A stretch of 64,000 nucleotides of DNA from positions 218,154,501-218,218,500 of the forward strand of contig JADMNL010000022.1 in NCBI GenBank assembly GCA_016271365.2, given 5' to 3'. The number at the start of each line of letters is the position of its first letter. Position 1 is the stretch's first letter. Below, piece after piece: positions 11,262 to 23,045 of this stretch. The notes under the pieces are model-generated. The model did not search any database and was not told the DNA's origin. It saw only the letters and a program-made list of their open reading frames with translations. Position numbers and translations under genes: made by a program. This DNA comes from Neoceratodus forsteri. Taxonomy: Eukaryota; Chordata; Ceratodontiformes; Ceratodontidae.

Positions 11262-13945
11262 ATTTGAACCACACCTGTGTGCCACTTAGCTGGAGCTCCT
11301 ATCATAATCTCCACTCACAAAAGAAGCACTGGAACCACACCCATGTGCCGCCCAGCAGGAGCTCCTATCATCATCTCCACTCGCAAACGAAGCATTGGAT
11401 CCACACCCATTTGCCTCCTAGCTGGAGCTCCTATCATCATCTCCACTCACAAATGAAGCATTGGAACCACACCCGTGTGCCGCCTAGATAGAGCTCCTAT
11501 CATCACCTCCACTCATAAATGAAGCACTGGAACCACACCCATGTGCCGTCTAGCTAGAGCTCCTATCATCATCTCCACTCACAAGCAAAGCATTGGAACC
11601 ACACCTGTGTGCCGCCTAGCTAGAGCTCCTATCATCATCTCCACTCACAAACAAAGCATTGGAACCACTCCTGTGTGCCGCCTAGCTGGAGTTCCTATCA
11701 TCATCTCCACTGACAAATGAAGCATTGGAACCACACCCGTGTGCCGCCTAGCTAGAGCTCCTATCATCATTTCCACTCACAAATGAAGCACTGGAACCAC
11801 ACCCGTGTGCCGCCTAGCTGGAGCTCCTATCATCATCTCCACTCACAAACGAAACATTGGAACCACACCCGTGTGCCACCTAGCTGGAGCACCTATCATC
11901 ATTTCCACTCACAAATGAAGCACTGGAACCACACCCGTGTGCCGCCTAGCTGGAGCTCCTATTATCATCTCCACTCACAAAGCATTGAAAGCACACCCGT
12001 GTGCCCCCTAGCTGGAGCTCCTATCATCATCTCCACTCACAAACAAAGCATTGGAACCACACCCGTGTGCCACCTAGCTGGAGCTCCTATCATCATTTCC
12101 ATTCACAAATGAAGCACTGGAACCACACCCGTGTGCCGCCTAGCTGGAGCTCCTATAATCTTCTCCTCTGACAAACGAAGCATTGGAACCACACCCATGT
12201 GCCTCCCAGCTGGAGCTCCTATAATCTTCTCCACTCACAAACGAAGCATTGGAACCACACCCGTGTGCCACCCAGCTAGAGCTCCTATCATCATCTCCAC
12301 TCACAAACGAGGCACTGGAACCACACCCATGTGCCGCCTAGCTGGAGCACCTATTATCATCTCCACTCACAAACAAAGCATTGGAACCACACCCATGTGC
12401 CACCTAGCTGGAGCTTCTATCATCATCTCCACTCACAAACGAAGCACTGGAACTACACCCATGTGCCGCCTAGCTGGAGCTCCTATCATCATCTCCACTC
12501 ACAAATGAAGCATTGGAACCACACCCGTGTGCAGCCTAGATAGAGCTCCTATCATCACCTCCACTCATAAATGAAGCACTGAAACCACACCCGTGTGCCA
12601 TCTAGCTAGAGCTCCTATCATCATCTCCACTCACAAACAAAGCATTGGAACCACACGTGTGTGCCGCCTACCTAAAGCTCTATCATCATCTTCACTCACA
12701 AACAAACATTGGAACCACTCCTGTGTGCGCCTAGCTGGAGCTCTATCATCATCTCCACTCACAAATGAAGTTTTGGAACCACACCTGTGTACCGCCTAGC
12801 TGGAGCTCCTATCATCATCTCCACTCACAAACAAAGCATTGGAACCACACCCGTGTGCCGCCTAGCTAGAGCTCCTATCATCATCTCCACTCACAAAGCA
12901 CTGGAACCACACCCGTGTGCCGCCTAGCTGGAGCTCCTATCATCATCTCCACTCACAAACGAAGCATTGGAACCACACCCGTGTGCAGCCTAGATAGAGC
13001 TCCTATCATCACCTCCACTCATAAATGAAGCACTGAAACCACACCCGTGTGCCATCTAGCTAGAGCTCCTATCATCATCTCCACTCACAAACAAAGCATT
13101 GGAACCACACATGTGTGCCGCCTAGCTAGAGCTCCTATCATCATCTTCACTCACAAACAAAGCATTGGAACCACTCCTGTGTGCCGCCTAGCTGGAGCTC
13201 CTATCATCATCTCCACTCACAAATGAAGTTTTGGAACCACACCTGTGTACCGCCTAGCTGGAGCTCCTATCATCATCTCCACTCACAAACAAAGCATTGG
13301 AACCACACCCATGTGCCGCCTAGCTAGAGCTCCTATCATCATCTCCACTCACAAAGCACTGGAACCACCCCCGTGTGCCACCTAGCTGGAGCTCCTATCA
13401 TCATCTCCACTCACAAACAAAGCATTGGAACCACACCCTTGTGCTGCCCTGCTAGAGCGCCTATTGTCTCCACTCACAAATGAAGCACTGGAACCACACC
13501 CATGTGCCTCTAGCTGGAGCTCCTATCATCATCTCCACTCACAAATGAAGCACAGGAACCACACCCATGTGCCACCTAGCTGGAGCGTCTATGATCATCT
13601 CCACTCACAAACAAAGCATCGGAACCACACCCGTGTGCCGCCTAGCTGGAGCTCCTATCAATATCTCCACTCACAAACGAAGCATTGGAACCACACCCAT
13701 GTGTTGCCTAGCTGGAGCTCCTATCATCATCTCCACTCACAAAAGAAGCATTGGAACCACACCCGTGTGCCACCTAACTGGAGCTCCTATCATCAAATCC
13801 ACTCTCAAACGAAGCATTGGAACCACACCCGTGTGCCGCCCAGCTGGAGCTCCTATCATTATCTCCAGTCACAAATGAAGCATTGGAACCACACCCGTGT
13901 GCCGTCTAGCTGGAGCTCCTATCATCATCTCCACTCACAAACGAA
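11262..13945. repeat. 66-bp minisatellite, about 40 units
   Basis: Tandem array of a 66-bp unit (GGAACCACACCCGTGTGCCG, CCTAGCTGGAGCTCCTATCA, TCATCTCCACTCACAAA...). Because 66 is a multiple of three, frames stay open over many units and show 22-residue periodicity; these are not genes. Most units share a GGAGCTCC (SacI) dyad. A block starting at the variant 'gcagcctagatagag' at 12531 recurs at 12985 (offset 454 bp), and a related block starts near 11485, so the array grew partly by duplication of seven-unit blocks. Confidence 0.97.
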
Positions 13946-14245
13946 GGTACGCTGAACCCGGATCTTCCTATCTGTGCTAGACCCTACAGCCCTCTTTTCC
14001 TGCAGCCCATTCTGAACTTGGTGACTCTTGAACCTCCTCATCCTGTTTTCTACCTATTTTACCTAGTGTATTTATTTTGAAGCTTATCTGAATGACAGCC
14101 TGCTTATCATCTGCTTAGAGCATTTCATTTGGGCTAAAAAAATATTCAGTTTACTGTTTTTGTATTAATGTGGGACAGAACTGCATTTAAGAGTTTAAAG
14201 TCATTTTCTTCTCAAACCTAGGCCCATTTTGCATGTGTGTGTAGC

Positions 14246-14249
<4 letters not shown>

Positions 14250-14284
<35 letters not shown>

Positions 14285-14340
14285 TCCTCTTCCCCCCTCC
14301 CTCCCTCTCTTCCCCCCTCTCTCACATTCTCCTAGCCTGT
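14250..14340. repeat. (TC)n microsatellite and CT-rich tract
   Basis: Uninterrupted TC dinucleotides to about 14281, then a CT-rich imperfect stretch. It occupies the position held by a TG repeat in the next copy of the ~490-bp block. Confidence 0.97.
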
Positions 14341-14747
14341 TATCTGATTCTGATACCAACTCCTTCACACCAGTATTTTAACTCCCATCTCCCTTCTGCT
14401 TCCAGCATTGGAAACACACCTGTATGCCGCCTAGCTGGAGCTCTTATCATCATCTCCACTCACAAATGAAGGTACGCTGAACCCAGATCTTCCTGTCTGC
14501 GCTAGACCCTACAGCCCTCTTTTCCTGCAGCCCATTCTGAACTTGGCGACTCTTGAACCTCCTCATCCTGTTTTCTATCTGTTTTACCTAGTTTATTTTG
14601 AAGCATATCTGAATGACAGCCTGCTTATCATCTGTTTAGAGCGTTTATTTTGGGTTAAAAAAATTTCAATTTACTGTTTTTGTATTAATTTGGGACAGTA
14701 TTGCATTTTAAGAGTTTAAAGTCATTTTCTTCTCAAACCTAGGCCAA

Positions 14748-14751
<4 letters not shown>

Positions 14752-14811
<60 letters not shown>
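14752..14811. repeat. (TG)n microsatellite
   Basis: About 30 TG dinucleotides without interruption, followed by TCTCTCCTC, inside the second copy of the ~490-bp block. Confidence 0.98.
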
Positions 14812-14812
<1 letters not shown>

Positions 14813-15146
14813 TCTCCTCTTACCCCCTCCCTCACATTCTCCTAACCTGTTATCTGATTCTGATACTAACCCTCTCATACTAGTATTTTAACTCCCAGCT
14901 CCTATCATCATCTCCAATCACAAATGAAGTACTGGAACCACACCCGTGTGCTGCTTAGCTGGAGCTCCTATCATCATCTCCACTCACAAACGAAGGTACA
15001 CTGAACCCATATCTTCCTGTCTGTGCTAGACCCTACAGACCTCTTTTCCTGCAGCAGCCTATTGTGAACTTGGCGACTCCTGAGCCTCCGCATCCTGTTT
15101 TTTATCTGTTTTACCTAGTTTAATTATTTTGAAGCATATCTGAACG

Positions 15147-15562
15147 CAGGGCCAGCTTTAGAGTTTTGGGGGCCCCCAGCAAGACAAGTCATGGGGCCTT
15201 TTCCCAATCCAAACATACTTCATATTTTACTTTGTCCAAAATGCACAACATTTTATTTTCAATACAACCAGTTATATTTGTGTTTTAAGGGAGTGGTAGC
15301 AATGTTAGTTTTTGGGGCCCCACTGTCCATTCAATCAATGTCTGTTCATTAGCCTCTGAGTGGACAGGGCATACCTGAGTGAATTATTTCATGATGTTAT
15401 AAAACCACAAGAAAAGGCTCCACAAAACCTAGTGATGTCTTTTGGTGCTCTTTTACATTCAACATGAATAATAATAATTAAAAGGAAATTAAAGTGGTAC
15501 TCTGGATCTGGCTGGGGGCACCCAGCAACTGCAAGGTTCGCTGGTGCCTAAAACCGGCTATG
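15147..15562. mobile_element. hAT-like MITE with 8-bp target duplication
   Basis: A 416-bp insertion with inverted ends CAGGGCCAGCTTTAG and (reverse complement of the right end) CATAGCCGGTTTTAG. It is flanked by TCTGAACG (15139-15146) and TCTGAATG (15563-15570), an 8-bp duplication with one change, which is the hAT signature. The two paralogous blocks keep the empty site ATATCTGAATGACAGCC near 14608 and a close version near 14085, so both ends and the target are certain. The interior has no transposase frame. Confidence 0.9.
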
Positions 15563-15629
15563 TCTGAATGACAGCCTGCTTATCATCTGCTTAGAGATCT
15601 TCTTTCCATTTACAAATTATTCTGCATAG

Positions 15630-15642
15630 CCACTAGAGGGCA
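15630..15642 (+). promoter_or_regulatory. CTCF-core-like motif at the head of L2-like copy 1
   Basis: CCACTAGAGGGCA matches the vertebrate CTCF core CCASYAGRKGGCR. The same core in a second version stands at 19397-19409 just before the second L2-like copy. Binding is not shown; the motif is short enough to occur by chance. Confidence 0.4.
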
Positions 15643-15786
15643 ACAACTCAATTAATTTGCTGCTGCTGGCAACTGTCACTGTCCACCTCTTCTCACAGTT
15701 AGATTACCTCTGTCACTGCCACTTATCTTCTCCATACTATTGATTAGTATAGCCTGTTCTATTCTTGCTCCACCGATCCATACAAT

Positions 15787-16772
15787 ATGCCCACCCTTCC
15801 TTCGCCACTTCCCCTCCTAATTCTTTTATCAATTTTATCTACCTCAGCTCCACACTCCCCTCAGTCCAGTAAACCTTTCTCACCTTTCCCCTCTGCTCTC
15901 CTATCACCTACCTTTATCCTTGCCATAACTCCTAAACCTCCTCAAGTACTCTGTTCTCACTTCCCTCACCTCCCCCTTGCTACTCTATTCTCAGCCCCTA
16001 GCCACCTAGCTTGCCTTCACTGTCTTATTTTCACCTCAAGTAGCCCCCACCCCACCCAAATACTTCCAAAATCCTCAGTCTGTCACGAATGCCATAAACT
16101 CCACTCACTCATAATAGCGCTCCTCTTACTCGCATCAGGAAATGTTCATCCCAATCCTGGTCCCTCTACATACATCCCTGCCAGTTGCAATCCTTCCACT
16201 AATGTACCAACGTCCCCCAACCCCTCTGCCCTCCCCAAGGGCCTGAAAATCCTTCACTTTAACATCTGCAGTCTTGTGTCAAAAATTTACCTTTTACATC
16301 CCATGGTAATGTCTCACACACCTGATATACTAATTTTAACGGAAACTTGGATAAATGCTAAAATACCTGATCTCGCCATTAATATCCCATCAGGCAGGAT
16401 AGAACTGGCAGAGGTGGTGGAGTATCCATGTATATCCTGGCCTCACTTTAGTTCTCAACCATTCTATCATCCTCAATACCCTCTGCTTACGAAGCACTTG
16501 GAGTAAACAATACCTTGCCTTTTTCCTCCCCTATCTTCATAGCTGGCATCTACTGTCAACCTGGTTCCAAGTCATCTGACACTTTGGATCTCATTACCTG
16601 CATAACCTCCCTCTCACATAAAGGCGAGCTATACATCCTGAGTAATGTAAACCAAAACTGGCTATCACCAACAACTGCCAAGACACGAAATGACATCATG
16701 GCCCTCACTCTCTCCCAACTCATCCTGGAACCCACCCGCCTAAATCATAAAACTCTTAACCACTCCCGATAG
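15787..16772 (+). pseudogene. L2-like copy 1 leader and endonuclease remnant
   Basis: Frame 15787-16506 carries a leader, the NPGP signature and the start of the AP-endonuclease fold (KILHFNICSLVSKIY and DILILTETWI with the metal-binding Glu). The next frame, 16515-16772, continues with FIAGIYCQPGSKSSD. The usual GDFN box is changed to S-N-V-N near 16645, removing the catalytic Asp, and a frameshift lies near 16508. Endonuclease function is therefore lost. Confidence 0.8.
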
Positions 16773-17326
16773 ACTGGACTCTCATCCCCATTGAGTCATT
16801 AAATCAGGCATCCTTCCAGATGCCCTCAGTGATCATCACCCAATCTTCATTGTCTTGAAAGATCCATAGACCTAAACCTCCTCACAAAATTCTGCAGCTC
16901 TGCTCCTTCAGCTCCTTAGACCTTAATCTCCTTCTCAATGAACTGACCAGCTCTGATTGGTCCCCTATTACCTTTGAACCTTCCATTGACCAAGCCCTCG
17001 CTTATTTTAAAGATAAATTTCTAACTACATGGAACTCCTACACTCCTTTGAAATGCACTATAGTTCGTGGCAACCATCATCCCTCAGTCTCCCGAGTTAC
17101 TGACCTGTCTCATGGAATGGGACAAAGCTTAGAGGAAACATAAGGCCTCCCAGCTTCCCCTAGACTATGCCAGGTATCACATGTTAAGAAATGCTTGCAC
17201 AAAAGCTACCAGACTTGCCAAGTCTGAATATTTTAAATCAACTTTTCTCAAAAACATGAATTCCCCCTCCAAATTCTGGAAAGTGGTCCACGCCCTAGCC
17301 CCCCCCCCTTCACATCCATCTCCCCC

Positions 17327-18492
17327 GTGCTTAAAATAAACTCATTGGTTTCTGAACCATGTGCAATGGCTCAGGAGTTTAACTCCTATTATACTTCCTG
17401 TGCCACAGCACTTCAAAAGTCACTCCCCTCTAACCTCCCCCCTCCTCATCCTCCCAAACCCAGTACTCAACCCCTTCATGCACATCCTTCCTTCTCTTTT
17501 TCTGTGGTCTCCCCAGAAGAAACACTAATGGCCCTTCTCTCTCTTAATTCTTCCAAAGGCTTATAGCCAGATGATCTTGACCCTAAACTCCTCTACCTTT
17601 CAGCTTCTGCTATAGCTTACCCTCTCTCTTTGATCATAAATCTTTCCTTCTCATCCTCATCTGTTCCCTCATCCTGGAAACATGCTGTGGTCCTCCCTCT
17701 CCCAAAGGGTGGTGACCCCTCCTCCCCTGCAAATTTTCACCCAATTTCCCTACTCCCTGCCCTTGCTAAACTCCAGGAACACCTGGTCCTCTCTCAGCTA
17801 ACCTCTTTCCTCGATGACTCTTCTTTTTTAACCCATTCCAATCTGGTTTTCAGAAGAACCACTCCACTACCACCTCCCTACTCAGGCTCACTGACTCCAT
17901 CCTTACTGGGATGGATAATGGCCTCATTACCTCTGCCATCTTTGTTGACCTCACCAAGGCATTCAACACAGTCTCCCATGCCCTATTTCTTGACTCCCTT
18001 AAGGCTGCTGGGTCATCTACTTCTTCCCAAAACTGGTTTAGAGCTTACCTCTCAGGCAGAACACAATCAGTCAAGATCCAGGATACAATCTCTCCCCCCC
18101 CTTTTTCCACTGGAGTCCCACAAGGCTCGGTGCTTGTGCCCATTCTCTTCTCCATCTTTCTATATTACTTGCCCTCAGTATGCTCCCTCTCCACCTCTAT
18201 CCATGCGTATGCTGACAACACTGTCCTGTTTTTGTCTGGCAAATGCTCTGCTGATGTTGCAACCACCCTTCAGCTTGACTTCCACCAGGTTCAGTTATGG
18301 TTTACCTCTCATCAACTATTCCTAAATGCCAAAAAGACTGTCTCTGTGCTCTTTGGCACTAGGCAGAGACTCTCTAGGCTCCACCCTTTACCATCTTTCC
18401 ATACTCTTGATGGGACAATATTAGAAGGACATGTGCCCCAAGCTTGGTGCCTTATTCAGAACTGTAGTTGCATCCCTCCTGGCGTGGCGTGA
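17327..18492 (+). pseudogene. L2-like copy 1 reverse transcriptase remnant
   Basis: RT motifs appear in three frames: SFSVVSPEETLMALLSLNSS (17327-17566), HAVVLPLPKGGDPSSPANFH (17630-18325), then [37 protein letters not shown] and HAYADNTVLFLS (17911-18492). The catalytic YADD is altered to Y-A-D-N and there is a frameshift near 17870. The domain would extend a nicked-DNA primer on the element RNA in an active copy. Confidence 0.85.
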
Positions 18493-19396
18493 ACTAGTCC
18501 AGAAGATGATCCTCCCCATTTTCGACTACTGTGATGTATTCTATGGAGCCGCTCCAAAATCCTAACCAGATTGGACACTCTATTTAACTCCTTCTGTCGA
18601 TTTGCTTTTGATGCTCCATCACGCACTCATCCATATGACCTCTACCGCAACATTTCCCTTCCCCCGCGTGCCAAAAGGCGCCTCACTCATTGTGCCAAAC
18701 TCACTTCTAAATTTTGGTTAGGAGAACTTCCCTCCTACCTCTCATGTTTGCTCTCTCCACTGCCTCCCCCCTCCCATTTCCTCAGATCCTCTGTCACTCA
18801 CACTTTGTTGGTCCCTCGTCGTGCCACTCTCATCGGTCAGTCAGGTTTACCTATCGTTTCCTGCAAATCTAGAACTCCCTACCCCCCCAAATACGGCACT
18901 CATCCTCCTCCCACTCCCTTGCCTCTGCCTTATATAACTTTCTCTCATCTAACTGCTCCCGCTTTAAGCCTCCTTAACTGTCCTCCTATGCCTCTGCTCT
19001 TCTCCATGACTCACATCCCCATTAAACCTTCCACCCCCCAGCCTGTGTCTCAGCACGCTGTCCTCCCCTTTCACTACTATGTACAATGTTCCTCAGATAT
19101 GCCTCTTGTAATTAAATGCATATTTCACAGGTATGATATATTTAATTGTATGTTATATTATAAATGCGACTGAACGATTATTTGTATTTTTTTTTAACTG
19201 TCTTGTTACAAATGTAATTGAATGTTTAATTTCTTGTATGTTTTAAATGTTAAATTGTATGTCTAATTCTTCATCCAATAGTACCCCCCACCCCCAGGTC
19301 GCACCAGGAGACGAGCAACTTGTTGTTCAGTGTGCCTTCCTGGTGAATCATTTCAATAAATAAAAAAACAAAAAATAGGTTTTGTATTGCCCTGTA

Positions 19397-19409
19397 CCAC
19401 TAGGTGGCA
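19397..19409 (+). promoter_or_regulatory. CTCF-core-like motif at the head of L2-like copy 2
   Basis: CCACTAGGTGGCA fits the CTCF core CCASYAGRKGGCR. It stands at the junction between the poly-A-like end of copy 1 and the start of copy 2, a position comparable to the motif at 15630. Confidence 0.4.
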
Positions 19410-19845
19410 AAGAGAGCCTTCTGTTCCTTTTCAATGACTGAACACCACACAAGAACCCATACGAAAAGAGCCCACTTCTACCTGATAAATGCCCTCAAGA
19501 AAATGTTTCTAATTCTCCTTTTCTGTTCAGGCAATGTCGAACTAAATCCAGGTCCCCCAATTCAAATCACTTCTCCATCGGAGTTTGCAGCTGCTTCTGG
19601 GATGAAACTGATGATGGTCAATATTCTAAGCCTGCTCAAAAACTTGATCATTTTCAAGTTTGGGCAGCCCACACTGACCCAGATCCGATTATAATTACCG
19701 AGTTATGGCTAAAAAAGACCAACACTGATCCGCAAATTACTATACCGGGCTTCAAGCTCTTTAGGGCTGATAGGGATTGAGGGGGTTGTATCACGAAATC
19801 AAAATTTGATGTTAGCAGCATTTCCTGTAAAACTAAGCCCAAGGA

Positions 19846-20370
19846 ATGCAGATTGTCTCACTTAAACTTCACCTTCCATCCTCAGAGTGCATCACAATCA
19901 TTGGTGGCTATAGACCCCCGTCAGGAGGCACAGAAATTCTTAACGTGTTGAAATCCATAACTTTGGCTGCTAACACGGAAACAATAATCTTAGGGGACTT
20001 CAATACGGATTGGCTTACTGCTAAATCCCACTCCCTAAAAGCCATCTGTGATGAGCTGGGTTTTACACAGATAGTAACTGAACCCAGAAGAATCAATGCT
20101 TCTAACTCTGCCAACAGTTCACTCTTAGATGTCATCTTAACTTCGCATCCCCATAAAATCTCACATTCTGCAGTTTTCCATAACGACATGAGTGACCACA
20201 GTATCGCTGTATGTACAAGATTCCAATCTAAAACCCAGCAGCACCCTAAATTTAGAATCAAACGCTCGTTCCGTAAATTCAACTCAGTAAACTTCCTAAC
20301 CGATCTAGCTACGATCAGGTGGCAAGACCTATATCTTGCCAAATCTGTGATGCCGCCGTCTCTGTCCTAA
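19846..20370 (+). pseudogene. L2-like copy 2 endonuclease remnant
   Basis: A 174-codon stretch of AP-endonuclease C-terminal half with conserved boxes: IIGGYRPPSGGTEILN, ETIILGDFNTDW (catalytic Asp present), LLDVILTSHP and NDMSDHSIAVCTRF (SDH box). The N-terminal half is frameshifted near 19700-19790, where 'cgggcttcaagctc' follows a stop. The 3' end shifts frame near 20330. Confidence 0.85.
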
Positions 20371-20554
20371 ATGACAACCTCACCACCCTAATTAACAAGC
20401 ATGCTCCTCTTATTAAAATGAGAGTGCGGAAAATCTACGCATCCGTGGTTCTTACAGAGCTCAAATCTGCACTTACCAATAGAGACAAGCTATGGGCTAG
20501 GGCCAGGCACACAAAGAACCCGGCAGACTGGCAGGCATTTAGAACTGCCAGAAA

Positions 20555-21909
20555 TTGCATGTTAAAAGTGTATGTGCTACTAAAGCAAACTTTTACATCT
20601 CCACTCTGGAGCAGGCCAAAGGGAACTCCCAAAAAATCTGGAAGACACTGAGATCCATTGAAGGCCATCCTGCTGCTTCCTCCCTTCCCACCAAGATTCT
20701 GGCCAAGGACGGGATGGTTGAAAATAAACTGCGAATCCTCCAAGAACTTAACCTTCACTTTGCCACTGCCGGGTTGGCATTCGACTCCTCCCCATATGCT
20801 AGCCGACTGAATAGCAACACTAGCCCAGATTTTGCACATGCTACTCCACCTCATACCTTCCAGTTGTGCCTGTTTAGCTACAAAGAAGTCAAAGACATCA
20901 TTCTTAGCCTTGACATCAAGAAAATTGCAGGGGATGATGGCCTTGAATCATTTTTCTTGCGGCTAGGCTATGCCCAGCTCACAAGCCCCATCCTTCACAT
21001 CTTCAACCTCTCTATTACCACAGCCACTGTTCCATCCTGCTGGAAATCTGCCTATGTTCTTCCTCTCTTCAAATCAGGAGATCCTTGTGACTTAAACAAC
21101 TACCATCCTATCTTTATCTTGCCCGTTCTCTCCAAAGTGCTGGAAAAACTTATATACAACCAACTAAAAGATCACCTTGAAGTGCACTCACTCATAAACC
21201 CGGCCCAATCTGGCTTCAGGGCGAAGCACAGTACCATCTCAGCCTTGGCTAAAGTCTCTAATGACTGGATCCATGCTATGGACACCAAGAAGGTTACTGG
21301 TGCAGTCTTGCTAGACCTTAGTAAGACCTCCGACACTGTAAACCATCACCTCCTAATCACCTGTCTTGCCTACATAGGTGCCACTCCACTTACCTTACAG
21401 TGGTTTAACAGTTATCTCACGGGAAGGATACAGAAAGTCAAAGCTGATGGCCTACTATCTGCCCCCTTCTAATTGCCAGAGGAGTCCCTCAAGGCTCCAT
21501 CCTAGGATCAATCCTTTTTTCCCTGTACATCAACAACCTTGACTCCCACATAAAGAACTCTAGCATATATTTCTTTGCGGATGATATGGTTTTGTACGCA
21601 TCAGGCTCATCCTTAACTGAAGTCAGGAAAGCACTCCAAGCTGACTTTATCCAGTTAGAAAGCAACCTTATCAATGCCAAGCTTCTCTTAAATGCCAAAA
21701 AAACCAAGACAATGATTTTCTCGAGACTTGCCTTGTCTGGTGCCCTACCTACCCCACCTAAAAACTTCATAGTTACCTCCCTAGGTGAACCCTTGGAAGT
21801 CGTACCTAAATTTAAATATCTAGGTATGTGGATAGACAACAAGCTTTCCTTCAACGACCACATTGAGGATCAATCAAAGAGGCTTAAAACGCTTGGGTTT
21901 CTTCTTTAG
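20555..21909 (+). pseudogene. L2-like copy 2 reverse transcriptase remnant
   Basis: The first frame (20555-21472, 305 codons) has KKIAGDDGLESFFLRLGYA, SAYVLPLFKSGDPCDLNNYH, QSGFRAKHST and LLDLSKTSDTVNHHLLITCL. A frameshift near 21470 leads to the second frame with RGVPQGSILGSILFSLYINN, the intact catalytic box YFFADDMVLYA and NAKKTKTMIFSR near 21700. This is the best preserved L2-like RT in the window. The motif-A region has S where F is usual (KTSDTV). Confidence 0.88.
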
Positions 21910-22690
21910 AAATAGGACCTCTTTTATCTCTCGACCTGCAAAAGACTTGTCCAAGCAACATTCCTTCCTTGCTTGACTATGGAGACATTATCTTTATCTC
22001 CTCCTCAACCTTGAGCCTATCTAAACTGGACGTACTCCATCACCGTGCTCTTCACTTCATTACTAACTTCATGCACAGGACCCATCACTGTGATCTTTAT
22101 GCAGCAGTTGGGTGGACTCTCTTGCCACCAGATGCCTCCTGCGTGTTGGCATTTGGACCCTCAAATTACTACTCACAAACTGCCTGTCTATTTATCTCTC
22201 ACACATCTCACATAAGGCCTACTCCCTAAGGAAATCTGATCTTATCCTACTAGGCGTTCCCTAGGACACGTACCACAGCTGGCCAAAGAGCTGTCTCTAC
22301 GCCTCCCAAACATTTGGAACCAACTACAAGCCATGCTGAAGCTAACCAGCATCGTAACAATTAACTCCTACAAAACACTAGCTATCTCTAAATTAAAAGA
22401 CATATGTAGGTGCTACTAGGCTCCCAAGCCAAGTCAACTTCTAGGTACCAACTGGCCCTACTCTATTAAGCCGAAATGTGTTGCATAATTTAGGGCAAGG
22501 TTAAAGCTGGAATGTACTGCATATATAGCATAAGGACTTCTATTGTGTATACCTCTTGTATTATACATTTTTTCTTTGTTGTTCTACATTTTATATCTCC
22601 TGTCTATGTAATTGTGAACTGTATGTGTATGTGCCTCAGGACCTCCTTGTGAATGAGCTTGCTCAACGGAGTCTTTCCTGCAATAGACTT

Positions 22691-23045
22691 GTTCCTGCCA
22701 CCAGAAAATGTAGGTGTTTTATTGTTAGCCAATCCCCATCCACCACCGTGATTCCTTTAGCTGGCCCTGCCTCCAGTCAGGAAAGGCTGCTGGTGTTGTC
22801 TCAGTCACCAACCAACAGTAGAGGTACTTTACATGTATTTTTTTCATTGATTGTGCCAAAAGTGAACATTTTTTAGGTATCCCACCAGACAGCTACTGTA
22901 GTTTATTTTAAAGGAAACCTCTACAAATCTAAGTGGCTTCCCCATCTAAACTGGAACTCCCAATAAGAAATTTTCACTATTGCTTCTGCATCCTATTTTT
23001 ATGTTTACAATGTTTTCACTGAGTTTGGGGGACAAGTAGACCCAC
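22691..23045. other. Non-coding spacer
   Basis: No gene seen. It contains the motif GCCCTGCCTCCAGTCAG near 22766, a variant of a short sequence that recurs at 33530, 33595, 33918, 37063 and 37094. Confidence 0.6.

Larger units (their letters stand above)
13945..15605. repeat. Triplicated ~490-bp block following the 66-bp array
   Basis: Three direct copies begin at about 13945, 14460 and 14993, each after a 66-bp minisatellite unit and each starting AAGGTACGCTGAACC-like, then CTGTGCTAGACCCTACAG and TATCTGAATGACAGCCTGC. Copies 1 and 2 end with CACATTCTCCTARCCTGTT and a return to a minisatellite unit. Copy 1 carries a TC microsatellite where copy 2 carries a TG microsatellite. Copy 3 is interrupted by a hAT-like MITE and ends at about 15605. 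Confidence 0.9.
15606..19372 (+). mobile_element. L2-like LINE, copy 1
   Basis: About 3.7 kb plus-strand non-LTR element. Order: 5' leader, a segment with the L2/CR1-group signature ASGNVHPNPGP near 16140, endonuclease, reverse transcriptase, C-terminal part with a DAPSRTHPYDLYR-like zone near 18610, and a 3' tail (19290-19372) with CAGTGTGCCTTCCTGGTGAA and an ATAAATAAAA end. CT-rich codon use on the sense strand is typical of the copy. Frames change several times, so it is inactive. The next LINE follows head to tail. Confidence 0.85.
19373..22690 (+). mobile_element. L2-like LINE, copy 2
   Basis: About 3.3 kb plus-strand LINE directly after copy 1. It has the CSGNVELNPGPP signature near 19530, an endonuclease, a reverse transcriptase, a C-terminal part ending near 22430 and a tail with GAGCTTGCTCAACGG and GTCTTTCCTG near 22650-22685. 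It is clearly diverged from copy 1 at protein level, so the two are different subfamilies and not a tandem duplication. Better preserved than copy 1 but still broken by frameshifts. Confidence 0.85.

Noticed and set aside
12131..13955. Long open frames of repetitive 22-residue peptides (up to 176 codons)
   Set aside because: They are produced by a 66-bp tandem unit (a multiple of three); several frames are open equally and no gene signals exist.
15787..19694. Two L2-like LINEs as one tandemly duplicated element
   Set aside because: Their proteins differ strongly and each has its own 5' signature and 3' tail, so they are independent insertions.
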